Part shown: piece after piece, positions 32,795 through 41,011 of the stretch
How the letters are laid out: every line of letters begins with the position of its first letter
Position numbering within the stretch: the stretch's first letter is position 1
Source of the DNA: Lewinellaceae bacterium
GTDB lineage: Bacteria > Bacteroidota > Bacteroidia > Chitinophagales > Saprospiraceae
NCBI GenBank assembly: GCA_029976695.1
Contig: JARQTN010000245.1
Span: 1 to 41,011, forward strand
DNA: 41,011 nt
Direction of reading: 5' to 3'
Made by a program: the position numbers and the translations under genes
The notes under the pieces: generated by a model
Told to the model about the DNA's origin: nothing
Seen by the model: only the letters and a program-made list of their open reading frames with translations
The model's database searches: none

Positions 32795-35023
32795 CTAGTT
32801 TACACGTACAACATTCGAAATGCCCTGAAGTTTTTTCAGCGTATTGATGGCAAGGTTCATCTGGTCTTTGTTCAGCACCATCAGGCTGACTTTCCCTTCA
32901 AAGAATCCTTCATCGCCTGCAATGCTGAACGAACGGATATTGATCCCAAGTCCCGAGGAGATCTTGTTGGTCACACGCTCGATGACCCCGGGGCCGTCAT
33001 CCACACCTGTGATTTTCAGTTCAACGACGAAATTGGAGGTTGTTTTTTTGTTCCATTCCGCCTTCATCATCCGGTAGCCATAGTTGGCCATCATATGCGT
33101 GGCATTGGGGCAAGTGGTCCGGTGGATCTTTAGCCCGGAATTGGATACGTATGCAAAAATGTCATCCCCGTAAACCGGGTTGCAGCAACTGGCAAGCTGA
33201 AACCGGAAATCATCTGCGGGTTCCCCGTTGATCAGGATCTGGGCTTCTTTGGTCTGCTGCCGTTTTTTCTTTTTCCTTTCCCTTGCTGCTGCTTCACTGC
33301 CATTTTGGGACTCCTGCTGGGGGGGCGTTTTTTTCTTGAAAACGAACTTGTGGTCCTCTACATCAATCGTCTTCAGGATCGCGAGGTCAAGCTCGTCATT
33401 CGCAATGGCGTAAAACAGGTCAGGCCGGGATTGATACCCCAGGTGCTTGACGAGGCCGTCCACATTTTCCTCAAAATCGAGCTTCAGGTTTTTCATCTTC
33501 CGCTGCAGGCTCTCCTTCCCGAATTCGCCCTTTTTCCTTTTTTCCTCCTTCATGGAGGATCTGATCTTGCTGCGTGCTTTACCTGTGACGACCATTTTTA
33601 GCCACGATTCGTTCGGCTTCTGTGATTTATTGGTCGTGACGGAGACCTGGTCCCCGTTTTGGAGGATGTGGCCCATCGGGACCAGTTTGTTATTCACCTT
33701 GATCGCCGTGGCATGATATCCGATGTCGGAGTGGATGCTGAATGCAAAGTCCAGTGCTGTCGCACCCTTTGGCAGGATCTTCAAGTCGCCGTTCGGTGTA
33801 TATACATAGACCTCCTTGTTGAAGAGGTTGGTCTTGAAATCAGAGATGAATTCAAGCGCGTCATTGTGATTGTCCTCCAGCATGTCCCGGATCGAATCGA
33901 GCCAGTTTTCATAGACATGCTGCTGCGATTTGACTTCCTTGTATTTCCAGTGGGCCGCGAATCCGCGCTCGGCAATTTCATCCATCCGCTCTGTCCTGAT
34001 CTGGACTTCCACAAACCTTCCTTTTGGGCCGATCACAGTTGTGTGCAGCGACTCGTATCCATTGGATTTTGGCGTGGATACCCAGTCTTTCAGCCGCTCC
34101 GGGATCGGTTTGTGGATTTCGGTGATCACCGAATAAACCTGCCAGCAAGCCTGTTTTTCCGCCTCGAGCGGAACATCCAGGACGATCCGGATGGCAAAAA
34201 GGTCATAGATCTCCTCAAAGGAGACCTGTTTGTTCCGGATCTTGTTCTGGATGCTGGAAAGCGATTTTGGGCGTCCCGAGATCTTGTAGTTGAAGCCAAG
34301 TTCATCCAGGTTCTTCTTGAGTGGTTTGATAAACTCACGGATATACTTGTCCCTTTCACGTTTTGAGGCCCTTACTTTCTGGCTCAGATCCTCATACGTT
34401 TCAGGTTCCTGGATCTTGAAAATGATATCCTGGAATTCTGTTTTGATGTTATACAGGCCTAACCGGTGGGCCAGGGGAGCGTAGATGAAGTCCGTCTCTC
34501 CCGCGATCTTGAGCTGCTTGTGCCGGGGCATCACATCGATGGTCCTCAGGTTGTGCAGCCGGTCAGCCATTTTGATCAGGACCACGCGGACATCTTCCAC
34601 AAGCGTGGAGATGACTTTCTTGAAGTTTTCCGCCTGCGGGCTTTCCACATTGTACAAGCCGTCCAGTTTGGTAAGACCATCCACGATCTTGGCGATCTTG
34701 TTGCCGAATTTGTCACGGACTTCCTCGATCGTTACTTCAGTGTCTTCGACCACATCGTGCAGCAATGCACAAATGATGGCAGTAGGGCCCAGCCCGATCT
34801 CGTCCACACAGATCCGGGCCACTTCGATCGGATGATAAAAGTAAGGTTCCCCCGACTTGCGCCGTTGCCACTGATGGGCTTCCAGGCCCATTTCATAAGC
34901 GGCACGGATGTTCCTTCTGTCCACCTCGTCCAGTGGCGATTTGATGGTGCGCATCAATCTGCGGTAGGCTTTTTGCAAGCCGGCTTTTTCCTCTTTCGAT
35001 ATGGCTGTAAGCGTATGAGGCAT
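32795..35023 (-). CDS. rsh: RelA/SpoT homologue, (p)ppGpp synthetase/hydrolase
   Basis: A 742-residue long RSH enzyme controlling the alarmone (p)ppGpp. The hydrolase HD domain is intact: H64 in [10 protein letters not shown]89-D90 in [12 protein letters not shown] and the following ED pair. The synthetase domain has [29 protein letters not shown] and [25 protein letters not shown]. Then come a TGS domain ([34 protein letters not shown]), the conserved-cysteine/helical region ([12 protein letters not shown]) and a C-terminal ACT domain ending in the protein's last strand ([12 protein letters not shown]). Both activities are therefore expected. It starts at ATG 35023, divergent from tRNA-Leu, and is followed by the Fur-family gene. 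Confidence 0.95.
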   Translation of the reverse strand: MPHTLTAISKEEKAGLQKAYRRLMRTIKSPLDEVDRRNIRAAYEMGLEAHQWQRRKSGEPYFYHPIEVARICVDEIGLGPTAIICALLHDVVEDTEVTIEEVRDKFGNKIAKIVDGLTKLDGLYNVESPQAENFKKVISTLVEDVRVVLIKMADRLHNLRTIDVMPRHKQLKIAGETDFIYAPLAHRLGLYNIKTEFQDIIFKIQEPETYEDLSQKVRASKRERDKYIREFIKPLKKNLDELGFNYKISGRPKSLSSIQNKIRNKQVSFEEIYDLFAIRIVLDVPLEAEKQACWQVYSVITEIHKPIPERLKDWVSTPKSNGYESLHTTVIGPKGRFVEVQIRTERMDEIAERGFAAHWKYKEVKSQQHVYENWLDSIRDMLEDNHNDALEFISDFKTNLFNKEVYVYTPNGDLKILPKGATALDFAFSIHSDIGYHATAIKVNNKLVPMGHILQNGDQVSVTTNKSQKPNESWLKMVVTGKARSKIRSSMKEEKRKKGEFGKESLQRKMKNLKLDFEENVDGLVKHLGYQSRPDLFYAIANDELDLAILKTIDVEDHKFVFKKKTPPQQESQNGSEAAARERKKKKRQQTKEAQILINGEPADDFRFQLASCCNPVYGDDIFAYVSNSGLKIHRTTCPNATHMMANYGYRMMKAEWNKKTTSNFVVELKITGVDDGPGVIERVTNKISSGLGINIRSFSIAGDEGFFEGKVSLMVLNKDQMNLAINTLKKLQGISNVVRVN

Positions 35024-35119
35024 ATGAGTCTCTTATTCAGGTAAAAATAACAAAAACTGTTCCTTTTGAGTTCTTTCCGCAGGACGGCATCGTGTTTCAA
35101 AATTCGATCTGGCCATCTA

Positions 35120-35147
35120 TTGAAATAGGGGAATTCGATTATCTTTG
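35120..35147 (+). promoter_or_regulatory. Promoter for tRNA-Leu (and perhaps tig)
   Basis: TTG at 35120-35122 and TATCTTTG at 35140-35147 are spaced 17 nt apart, a good Bacteroidota-type promoter. The mature tRNA begins 40 nt after the -7 box. Confidence 0.65.
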
Positions 35148-35187
35148 CGGTCCGTTTGCGGAAAATCAGAAACGGAGTTGACATGTT

Positions 35188-35269
35188 GCGGGTGTGGTGA
35201 AATTGGTAGACACGCTAGACTTAGGATCTAGTGCCGCGAGGCGTGGGGGTTCGAGTCCCTCCACCCGCA
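35188..35269 (+). tRNA. tRNA-Leu (anticodon UAG)
   Basis: A full cloverleaf folds by hand. Acceptor GCGGGTG pairs with CACCCGC (35262-35268), with discriminator A at 35269. The anticodon stem CTAGA/TCTAG encloses loop CTTAGGA with anticodon TAG at 35222-35224, reading CUA/CUN leucine codons. A variable arm with GCCGCGAGGCGT (type II) and the T-arm loop TTCGAGT are present. The 3' CCA is not encoded. It lies 95 bp upstream of tig with no terminator between, so tig may share its transcript. Confidence 0.96.
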
Positions 35270-35364
35270 CTTCTTGAATTGCCCCGGGTTCTCCGGTCTT
35301 GATGGTTCTTCGGGATCATTTACCTGCCTGAATTACGAATTTCTCCGGGGTTTAAAATGGATGA

Positions 35365-36741
35365 ATGATGAAAATAGAGAAAACGGATATCGATGCCCTG
35401 AATGCCAGGCTTGACATTACAATTGAAAAGCAGGACTACCAGGCAAAGGTGCAATCTGAACTGAAGAAGACCCAAAAGACCGTTGGCCTGAAGGGCTTCC
35501 GGAAGGGGAAAACGCCGATCCGCATGGTGAAAAAACTATACGGAAAAGCCATCCTGATCGATGCCGTCAATGAGAAGCTTCAGAAAGGGATTTCCGAGTA
35601 TCTGGATAATGCGGATTTTGAGATCCTTGCGCAGCCCCTGGAAGCTGACGGAAACGACCCCATCCATTTCGATGTCGATGACATGCAGGATTATGCATTC
35701 AGTTTTGACCTTGGGATCGAACCGGATATTGAGGTCAAGGGGGCGGATGAACAATCCACATATATGCGCCAGGTGCCGGAAATCACAGAGGCCCTGATCG
35801 ATGAAGAGATCGAACTCACCCAAAAACGTGCCGGTGCACAGGTAGAGGTCGAAGATACCATCCAGAAAGAGGACCTTGTTGAGGTCAAGGCGGTTGAACT
35901 GGAAAACGGGGAGAAAAAGGAGGGCGGTCACGAATCTACATTTACGGTGATGATCAATACCCTGACGGACGAATACAGGGACAAGTTACTGACCCTGAAG
36001 AAAGGCGATACGCTGACTTTCGATGTGTTCAAGCTCGAAAAGGAAAGGGATGAGGAATATGTCAAAAGATACCTGCTGAGCATCGACAAGGAACAGGAGT
36101 ACACAGGTGGCAATATGTATGAAGGAGAGATCACGAGTGTCAGGAGGCTGAAACCGGCAGAAAAGGATGCCGCTTTCTTCCGGGAAATGTTCGGGCCTGA
36201 TTCGGAAATCGAGGACGAAGAGGGTGCCCGTGAGAAACTCCGGGAAATGATGGTCGATTACTACGGCAAGGAAGCAGACAAATTCCTTTTCGAAACGTTC
36301 AGGAAAGAACTCAAGGAAAAGAACCCGATGGACCTGCCGGAAGCCTTTCTCAGGCGTTGGGTCGGAACAATGAATGAGGATACCGAACCCGAAAAACTGG
36401 ATAAGGATTTCCCGGATTTCCTTGAAGACACGAAATGGCGGATCATCAAATCGAAGCTGGCCAAGCGGTTTAACCTGAGCACGACAGAAGATGAAGTGAA
36501 AAGGGGCGTGGTGGACCAGATCTTCTCCTATTATGGTCAGTACGGCATGCCGCAGGAACAGCTCCTTGAACTGGCAAAGCGGGCCCTTTCCAGCCAACAT
36601 TTTGTCCAAGGCATTGCTGAAGAGATCCTCGAAGGCAAGATCTTTGAACAGATGAAAGAAGTCGTTAAGGTAGAGGACGAACCGATCGATATGGAGGCTT
36701 TCAGGAAACTGGCCAATCCTCCTGTCGACGAAGAGGAATAA
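35365..36741 (+). CDS. tig: Trigger factor, ribosome-associated chaperone
   Basis: A 458-residue chaperone that binds the ribosome exit tunnel via the N-terminal motif GLKGFRKGKTP (residues 41-51; consensus GFRxGKxP). The central part (about 160-260) stands where the FKBP-type domain lies in E. coli but looks diverged, as in other Bacteroidota, so prolyl isomerase activity is doubtful. The C-terminal arm (about 265-440) is helical and charged. ATG at 35365 or the adjacent 35368 could start the protein; both give the same N-terminus bar one Met. The gene is followed by clpP and clpX, the classic tig-clpP-clpX arrangement. Confidence 0.93.
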   Translation: MMKIEKTDIDALNARLDITIEKQDYQAKVQSELKKTQKTVGLKGFRKGKTPIRMVKKLYGKAILIDAVNEKLQKGISEYLDNADFEILAQPLEADGNDPIHFDVDDMQDYAFSFDLGIEPDIEVKGADEQSTYMRQVPEITEALIDEEIELTQKRAGAQVEVEDTIQKEDLVEVKAVELENGEKKEGGHESTFTVMINTLTDEYRDKLLTLKKGDTLTFDVFKLEKERDEEYVKRYLLSIDKEQEYTGGNMYEGEITSVRRLKPAEKDAAFFREMFGPDSEIEDEEGAREKLREMMVDYYGKEADKFLFETFRKELKEKNPMDLPEAFLRRWVGTMNEDTEPEKLDKDFPDFLEDTKWRIIKSKLAKRFNLSTTEDEVKRGVVDQIFSYYGQYGMPQEQLLELAKRALSSQHFVQGIAEEILEGKIFEQMKEVVKVEDEPIDMEAFRKLANPPVDEEE

Positions 36742-36841
36742 TCTGTCCACTCGCCTGAACAAATCGGGGGTATTTTGAATTTCTTTTTGTATATCTGCAG
36801 TAGATAGATATCCATTTCATTCTTCATTAAATCAAATTCAA

Positions 36842-37531
36842 ATGTTCGATCAGTCAGAGTTTTACAAGTATGCCACCAAGCATATGGGTATGAGTGGTAT
36901 GCACCTGGAGAAATATATGCATGCAACAGTTCCGAATATCAATGCATTCACACCTCAGGTCATTGAGGAAAGGCAGCTCAATGTCGTCGGGATGGATGTG
37001 TTTTCCCGGTTGATGATGGACAGGATCATATTCATGGGGGTGCCGGTCAATGATTACGTCGCAAATGTGATCCAGGCCCAGCTATTGTTCCTTGAATCCA
37101 CAGATCCGAAAAGGGACATCCAGATGTTCATCAACAGCCCGGGGGGCTCGGTGATCGCCGGTCTTGGCATCTATGATACCATGCAGTATGTATCTCCGGA
37201 TATCGGCACGATCTGTACCGGCCTTGCTGCTTCGTTTGGAGCTGTCCTTCTGGCAGCAGGCACACACGGCAAACGGACATGCCTGCCGCACGCCCGCGTG
37301 ATGATCCACCAGCCATCCGGCGGCATGCAGGGGCAATTTACGGATATGGAGATCACCTACAACCTTGTCAAGGAGATGAAGCAGCAGCTCTACCAAATCC
37401 TGGCAAACCATAGCGGGCAGGAATATGACAAGATTGAGGAGGATTGTGAAAGGGACCACTGGATGAAAGCAGAAGAAGCGAAGGAATACGGCCTTGTAGA
37501 TGAGGTCCTGCACAGGGATAAATCTGAATAA
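36842..37531 (+). CDS. clpP: ATP-dependent Clp protease proteolytic subunit ClpP
   Basis: A 229-residue serine protease that forms the tetradecameric proteolytic core used with ClpX and ClpA/C. The catalytic triad is Ser131 (GLAASFGA), His156 (RVMIHQPSGG) and Asp205 (ERDHWMKAEEAKEYGLVD), with the same Ser-His (25) and His-Asp (49) spacing as E. coli ClpP. INSPGGSVIAGLGIYDTMQ is the conserved substrate-site block. The N-terminus is about 20-30 residues longer than the mature enzyme and is probably trimmed. It lies 100 bp after tig and 130 bp before clpX, from which a terminator separates it. Confidence 0.96.
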   Translation: MFDQSEFYKYATKHMGMSGMHLEKYMHATVPNINAFTPQVIEERQLNVVGMDVFSRLMMDRIIFMGVPVNDYVANVIQAQLLFLESTDPKRDIQMFINSPGGSVIAGLGIYDTMQYVSPDIGTICTGLAASFGAVLLAAGTHGKRTCLPHARVMIHQPSGGMQGQFTDMEITYNLVKEMKQQLYQILANHSGQEYDKIEEDCERDHWMKAEEAKEYGLVDEVLHRDKSE

Positions 37532-37544
37532 CAGAAAATTCCGG

Positions 37545-37575
37545 ATGCCCGGCCACCATGCCGGGCATTCCTTTT
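37545..37575 (+). terminator. Hairpin terminator between clpP and clpX
   Basis: ATGCCCGGC (37545-37553) pairs perfectly with GCCGGGCAT (37560-37568) around a 6-nt loop, followed by TCCTTTT. It lies 13 nt after the clpP stop, so tig-clpP and clpX are probably separate or partly uncoupled transcripts. Confidence 0.75.
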
Positions 37576-37607
37576 CAATGGCTGGAACGCTTTAGGCCAT
37601 TTTCACG

Positions 37608-37615
37608 TATTTTTG
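37608..37615 (+). promoter_or_regulatory. Candidate -7 element of clpX
   Basis: TATTTTTG fits TAnnTTTG and lies 46 nt upstream of the clpX start, after the terminator. A good -33 box at normal spacing is not evident. Confidence 0.45.
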
Positions 37616-37661
37616 TGTGAAACAGATGTGATGAAGACATCTGTGTTAATCTGAATGGGAT

Positions 37662-38903
37662 ATGAAATCGATTGAAGAGAACTTCAGGTGTTCATTTTGT
37701 GGCAGGGACAAGACAGAGGCACTGATCCTGATCGCGGGCATCGAAGGCCATATCTGTGAAGTCTGTGCTGAACAGGCATACGATATTGTGCGGGAAGAGC
37801 TGCACGACAAAGTCCCCTCGGTTGGGGACCGGAAGTTTACCCTGCCTGAGAATATCACACCCAAAGAGATCAAGGAGTACCTGGACCAGTATGTGATTGG
37901 CCAGGATGAAGCCAAGAAGTTCCTGAGTGTAGCCGTGTACAACCACTACAAGCGACTTCGCCAGCCATCGATCGATGATGTCGAGATTGAAAAGAGCAAC
38001 ATCCTGCTCGTCGGGGAGACCGGGACGGGAAAGACGATGCTGGCAAAGACCATTGCCCGTTTCCTGGATGTACCCTTCACCATCGTGGATGCAACCGTGC
38101 TGACAGAAGCAGGATATGTGGGAGAAGACGTGGAGAGTATGCTGAGCCGGCTGCTCCAGGCTTGTGATTATGATGTCGTTGCTGCCGAGAAAGGAATTGT
38201 CTATATCGACGAGATCGACAAGATCGCGCGCAAGGGGGACAACCCATCCATCACGCGTGATGTCTCTGGAGAAGGTGTTCAGCAAGCCATGCTGAAGATC
38301 CTCGAAGGCACACATGTGAATGTGCCACCACAGGGAGGGCGCAAACACCCGGAGCAGAAGCTCATCAAGGTCAATACGGAAAATATCCTGTTCATTTGCG
38401 GCGGGGCATTTGTCGGAATGGAAAAGCATATTGCCAACCGCCTGAATACCAATGTGATCGGGTACCACACCGAAAATGAAGAGCGGATCGATACGGACAA
38501 CATCTTCCAGTATGTCACAGCACAGGACCTGAAAGCCTTTGGACTGATCCCCGAATTGATCGGGCGCCTTCCGGTCATCACCTACCTGGAGCCGCTGGAC
38601 AAGGAAATCCTCATCCGGATCATGACGGAACCGAAAAATGCACTGCTCAAGCAGTACAAACGCATCTTCGAGCTGGAAGGCATCGAACTGCACATGACAC
38701 AGGGGGCGATCGAATTTATTGCTGAAAAGGCGATCGAATACAAACTTGGTGCAAGGGGCCTGAGATCCATTTGTGAGGCAATCATGACAGATGCGATGTT
38801 TGAGCTGCCCTCTGACAACACGACAAAGAAATTTGAAGTGGACCTGCGCTATGCGCGGGAAAAACTGAGCCGGTCCAAGCTGAAAACGCTGAAAGCGGCA
38901 TAG
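37662..38903 (+). CDS. clpX: ATP-dependent Clp protease ATP-binding subunit ClpX
   Basis: A 413-residue AAA+ unfoldase that recognises tagged proteins and feeds them into ClpP. The N-terminal zinc-binding domain has C10, C13, C32 and C35 in RCSFCGRDK and [10 protein letters not shown]. Walker A is GETGTGKT, Walker B is [11 protein letters not shown], and a pore loop GYVGEDVES and the ClpP-contact loop [14 protein letters not shown] (with IGR as the tripeptide form of IGF) are visible. The C-terminal AAA+ small domain carries [14 protein letters not shown], the sensor-2 region. Length is standard. A terminator lies between clpP and this gene. truA begins 19 nt downstream. Confidence 0.96.
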   Translation: MKSIEENFRCSFCGRDKTEALILIAGIEGHICEVCAEQAYDIVREELHDKVPSVGDRKFTLPENITPKEIKEYLDQYVIGQDEAKKFLSVAVYNHYKRLRQPSIDDVEIEKSNILLVGETGTGKTMLAKTIARFLDVPFTIVDATVLTEAGYVGEDVESMLSRLLQACDYDVVAAEKGIVYIDEIDKIARKGDNPSITRDVSGEGVQQAMLKILEGTHVNVPPQGGRKHPEQKLIKVNTENILFICGGAFVGMEKHIANRLNTNVIGYHTENEERIDTDNIFQYVTAQDLKAFGLIPELIGRLPVITYLEPLDKEILIRIMTEPKNALLKQYKRIFELEGIELHMTQGAIEFIAEKAIEYKLGARGLRSICEAIMTDAMFELPSDNTTKKFEVDLRYAREKLSRSKLKTLKAA

Positions 38904-38922
38904 CCAATTCATCCCGATCCGG

Positions 38923-39666
38923 ATGCAGCGCTATTTTCTCGAACTTTCCTATAAGGGTACAAACTACCATGGCTGGCAAATCCAGCCACGGTCAGCCAGT
39001 ATCCAGGGTGAAATTGAATCTGAACTTTCCAAAGTCTTGAGGAACCGAACACCTGTCGTTGGATGCGGCCGGACGGATACCGGTGTGCATGCGAGCCAGT
39101 ATTTTGCCCATTTCGAAACAGAACAAGCAGTCGATCCGGGAAAACTTGTCCATAAGCTGAACCGCATGCTGCCTGCGGATATCGCAATAAAACGTTGCTT
39201 CCCTGTGCCCTCCGATCTGCATGCCCGGTTCAGTGCAATCAGCCGCAGCTACCGGTATGACCTGCACTTCGAAAAGGACCCGTTCAAAAAGGAAACCTCC
39301 TGGTTGTTCCCGTTTGCCGAAAAATGTGATTGGGTAAAAGCAGAGCAAGCAGCTGACCTGATCCTCAAATTCGATGAATTCTTCCCTTTTTGCAAAAGCA
39401 AGTCGGACACAGATCACTACAAGGTGGATCTGACACAGGCAGCCTGGGAGATCCGGTCTGATTCGGCCTCATTTCACATTACGGGAAACCGCTTCCTGAG
39501 GGGGATGGTCCGCCTGATCGTGGGGGCATGCCTCAATGCGGGTCTTGGGAAGTTAAGCCTTGATACGCTTCAGGATGCCCTTGATCACCAGGTGCTCCTC
39601 CCGAAAAGCTGGAGTGCACCGGCAGAAGGTCTGTTTCTTGTGAAAGTGGCGTATCCGGATTTTTAG
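38923..39666 (+). CDS. truA: tRNA pseudouridine(38-40) synthase TruA
   Basis: A 247-residue enzyme that converts U38-U40 of the tRNA anticodon arm to pseudouridine. The N-terminal LELSYKGTNYHGWQIQP is the family start, and the catalytic Asp52 lies in GCGRTDTGVHASQYFAHF. ADIAIKRCFPVPSDLHARFSAISRSYRYDL and the end FLRGMVRLIVGACLNAGLGKLSLD follow. The start ATG is 19 nt after clpX, so the two may be co-transcribed; the stop is 6 bp from that of the convergent glyA, leaving no room for a terminator of its own. Confidence 0.94.
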   Translation: MQRYFLELSYKGTNYHGWQIQPRSASIQGEIESELSKVLRNRTPVVGCGRTDTGVHASQYFAHFETEQAVDPGKLVHKLNRMLPADIAIKRCFPVPSDLHARFSAISRSYRYDLHFEKDPFKKETSWLFPFAEKCDWVKAEQAADLILKFDEFFPFCKSKSDTDHYKVDLTQAAWEIRSDSASFHITGNRFLRGMVRLIVGACLNAGLGKLSLDTLQDALDHQVLLPKSWSAPAEGLFLVKVAYPDF

Positions 39667-39672
39667 ATTAGG

Positions 39673-40968
39673 CTACTGAACAGCTTCGCCGATACTTTTT
39701 TCGTCCGGAAATAACCTGAACCGGCCCGCAAACGCATTTACTTCGGTATTCACTTCGGCAATGACTTCATTGTTTTCCGGATTTGACAGTACGCGGTCCA
39801 TCCAGTCCACGATCCGGATGGCATCACCTTCATCCATCCCGCGTGTGGTGATCGCGGCTGTGCCGATTCGGATGCCCGAAGTGACAAAAGGGCTTTGCGT
39901 ATCAAAAGGCACCATGTTCTTGTTTACCGTGATATGTGCCTTGACGAGTGCTTCTTCTGCTTTTTTGCCTGTGATCCCCTTGTTGGTCAAATCAATGAGC
40001 ATCAGGTGGTTATCGGTACCCCCCGAGATAATGTGATAGTCCCTTTCAATCAGTGCCTTAGCCATCGCTTGTGCATTGCGAATCACCTGCTGGCCATAGG
40101 ATTTAAATTCTGGTTTGAGTGCTTCACCGAATGCGACAGCCTTGCCGGCGATCGCATGTTCCAGTGGTCCCCCCTGCATGCCGGGGAAAACCCCGCTGTT
40201 CAGGATGGCGGACATCTTGATCGGATTACCTTTTTTGGTCCTTCGTCCCCATGGGTTGTCAAAGTTATTTCCCATCATGATGATCCCGCCCCGTGGGCCT
40301 CTGAGGGTTTTATGAGTCGTCGAACTGATGATATGGCAATACTGCATCGGGTCGTTCAACAATCCGGCTGCGATCAATCCCGCCGGATGGGCAATATCCC
40401 CAAGGAGGAGTGCACCCACCTCATCGGCAATCTCCCGGAACCGGGCATAGTCCCAGTCCCTTGAATAGGCGGATGCACCGCAAATGATCAGCTTTGGCTT
40501 GACTTCTCTGGCTTTTTCCGCCACCCTGTCCATGTCAATGATGCCGGTTTCCTTTTCCACGCCGTAAAAATGCGCTTCAAACGTTTTTCCGCTGTAATTG
40601 ACCGGAGAGCCATGGGAAAGGTGACCGCCATGCGCCAGGTCGAAACCCAGGATCGGATCGCCGGGCTGGAGGACAGCAAGGAAGATCGCAGCATTGGCTT
40701 GTGCCCCGGAGTGTGGCTGCACATTTGCGAAAGCAGCGCCAAATAGTTCTTTGGCCCGTTCGATCGCCAGGTTTTCGACCTTGTCCACGATCTCGCAGCC
40801 GCCGTAATACCGTTTGCCGGGATATCCCTCAGCATATTTATTGGTCAGGCAGGAGCCGACCGACCGCATGACTTCCTGGCTCGTAAAGTTTTCAGAAGCG
40901 ATGAGTTCGATGCCGCTCCGTTGACGGTGTTCTTCTGCCTGTATCAGTTCGCGTACAGTTTGATCCAT
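39673..40968 (-). CDS. glyA: Serine hydroxymethyltransferase
   Basis: A 431-residue PLP enzyme that interconverts serine and glycine while charging tetrahydrofolate with a one-carbon unit. The N-terminal [15 protein letters not shown], the substrate block [17 protein letters not shown], the PLP-contact GAQANAAIF and SHGSPVN, and the Schiff-base lysine K220 in [14 protein letters not shown] are all present; C-terminal Arg-containing [16 protein letters not shown] matches as well. Length is normal for bacterial GlyA. Its start ATG lies 25 nt from a TATATTTG -7 match near the window edge. It would use serine made with the serA-like enzyme in the same window, though the genes are far apart. Confidence 0.96.
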   Translation of the reverse strand: MDQTVRELIQAEEHRQRSGIELIASENFTSQEVMRSVGSCLTNKYAEGYPGKRYYGGCEIVDKVENLAIERAKELFGAAFANVQPHSGAQANAAIFLAVLQPGDPILGFDLAHGGHLSHGSPVNYSGKTFEAHFYGVEKETGIIDMDRVAEKAREVKPKLIICGASAYSRDWDYARFREIADEVGALLLGDIAHPAGLIAAGLLNDPMQYCHIISSTTHKTLRGPRGGIIMMGNNFDNPWGRRTKKGNPIKMSAILNSGVFPGMQGGPLEHAIAGKAVAFGEALKPEFKSYGQQVIRNAQAMAKALIERDYHIISGGTDNHLMLIDLTNKGITGKKAEEALVKAHITVNKNMVPFDTQSPFVTSGIRIGTAAITTRGMDEGDAIRIVDWMDRVLSNPENNEVIAEVNTEVNAFAGRFRLFPDEKSIGEAVQ

Positions 40969-40993
40969 GGATGAAATTTATATTTAAAAAACG

Positions 40994-41001
40994 CAAATAT
41001 A
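40994..41001 (-). promoter_or_regulatory. Candidate -7 element of glyA
   Basis: TATATTTG on the minus strand matches TAnnTTTG, 25 nt upstream of the glyA ATG. The -33 region lies beyond the window end. Confidence 0.5.
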
Positions 41002-41011
41002 ACAAACGGCT

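Noticed and set aside
35283-35354. CCCCGG...CCGGGG pairing between tRNA-Leu and tig as a terminator
   Set aside because: The loop would be about 60 nt and the 3' tail is not T-rich, so it does not look like an intrinsic terminator.
36774-36797. TTTG and TATATCTG upstream of clpP as a promoter
   Set aside because: The boxes are only 12 nt apart and the -7 has a mismatch; clpP is probably transcribed from further upstream with tig.

Overview
The window is from a member of the Bacteroidota. Three things support this: a porP-gldK-gldL-gldM-gldN locus (the core of the type IX secretion/gliding apparatus, unique to that phylum), repeated matches to the phylum's -7 promoter element TAnnTTTG a short way upstream of starts, and the general absence of strong Shine-Dalgarno sequences. 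Gene content would fit the Saprospiria/Chitinophagia side of the phylum, but that finer placement is only a guess. I see no phage, transposon, integrase, CRISPR array or toxin-antitoxin pair. The DNA is almost wholly coding and looks chromosomal and mostly housekeeping.

Layout. 1-77: tandem 7-bp repeat array. 91-1610 (minus): O-methyltransferase and EamA transporter. 1710-3299 (plus): peroxiredoxin, clpS and aat; clpS and aat are the adaptor and the tRNA-protein transferase of the bacterial N-degron pathway, with an intrinsic terminator between them. 3336-6905 (minus): serA-like dehydrogenase, a small membrane/coiled-coil protein, recG. 7026-7397 (plus): rbfA. 7399-11035 (minus): a metal ABC permease fused to a DtxR/MntR-type repressor and a FeoA-like domain, then ppx/gppA, a lipoprotein and an outer-membrane barrel. 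11090-15172 (plus): four genes joined by 4-nt stop/start overlaps (small unknown protein, PhnP-like metallo-hydrolase, YyaL/DUF255 protein, PorP). 15467-20148 (plus): gldK, gldL, gldM, gldN, ending in a terminator. 20200-23749 (minus): three overlapping glycosyltransferase genes. 23901-25385: beta-helix lipoprotein. 25382-26683 (minus): UMF1/Atg22-like MFS transporter. 26817-30912 (plus): RimK-type ligase, AstE/AspA-type deacylase, PBP4-type D,D-carboxypeptidase, and a lipoprotein with a SAM-methyltransferase fold. 30902-35023 (minus): purA, a Fur-family regulator, and a RelA/SpoT homologue. 35188-39666 (plus): tRNA-Leu(UAG), trigger factor, clpP, clpX, truA. 39673-40968 (minus): glyA.

How the genes work together. 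Protein quality control is represented twice: ClpS and Aat at one end, and Tig, ClpP and ClpX at the other. PorP with GldK-N builds the periplasmic ring and inner-membrane motor of T9SS. The RelA/SpoT and Fur genes sit 10 nt apart and are probably co-transcribed.

The most notable item is the permease-repressor fusion at 7399-8886. It resembles chlamydial YtgCR. A perfect inverted repeat lies directly upstream, where a -33 element would be expected, which suggests autoregulation by metal. Other points worth checking are the 48-residue duplication in GldL, the RimK/deacylase pair, the methyltransferase fold behind a lipoprotein signal, and the 35-bp higher-order heptamer repeat at the left edge. 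Start codons were moved from the longest frame wherever domain starts, signal peptides or promoters favoured a shorter protein. All family assignments were made by eye from motifs; no database search was run.
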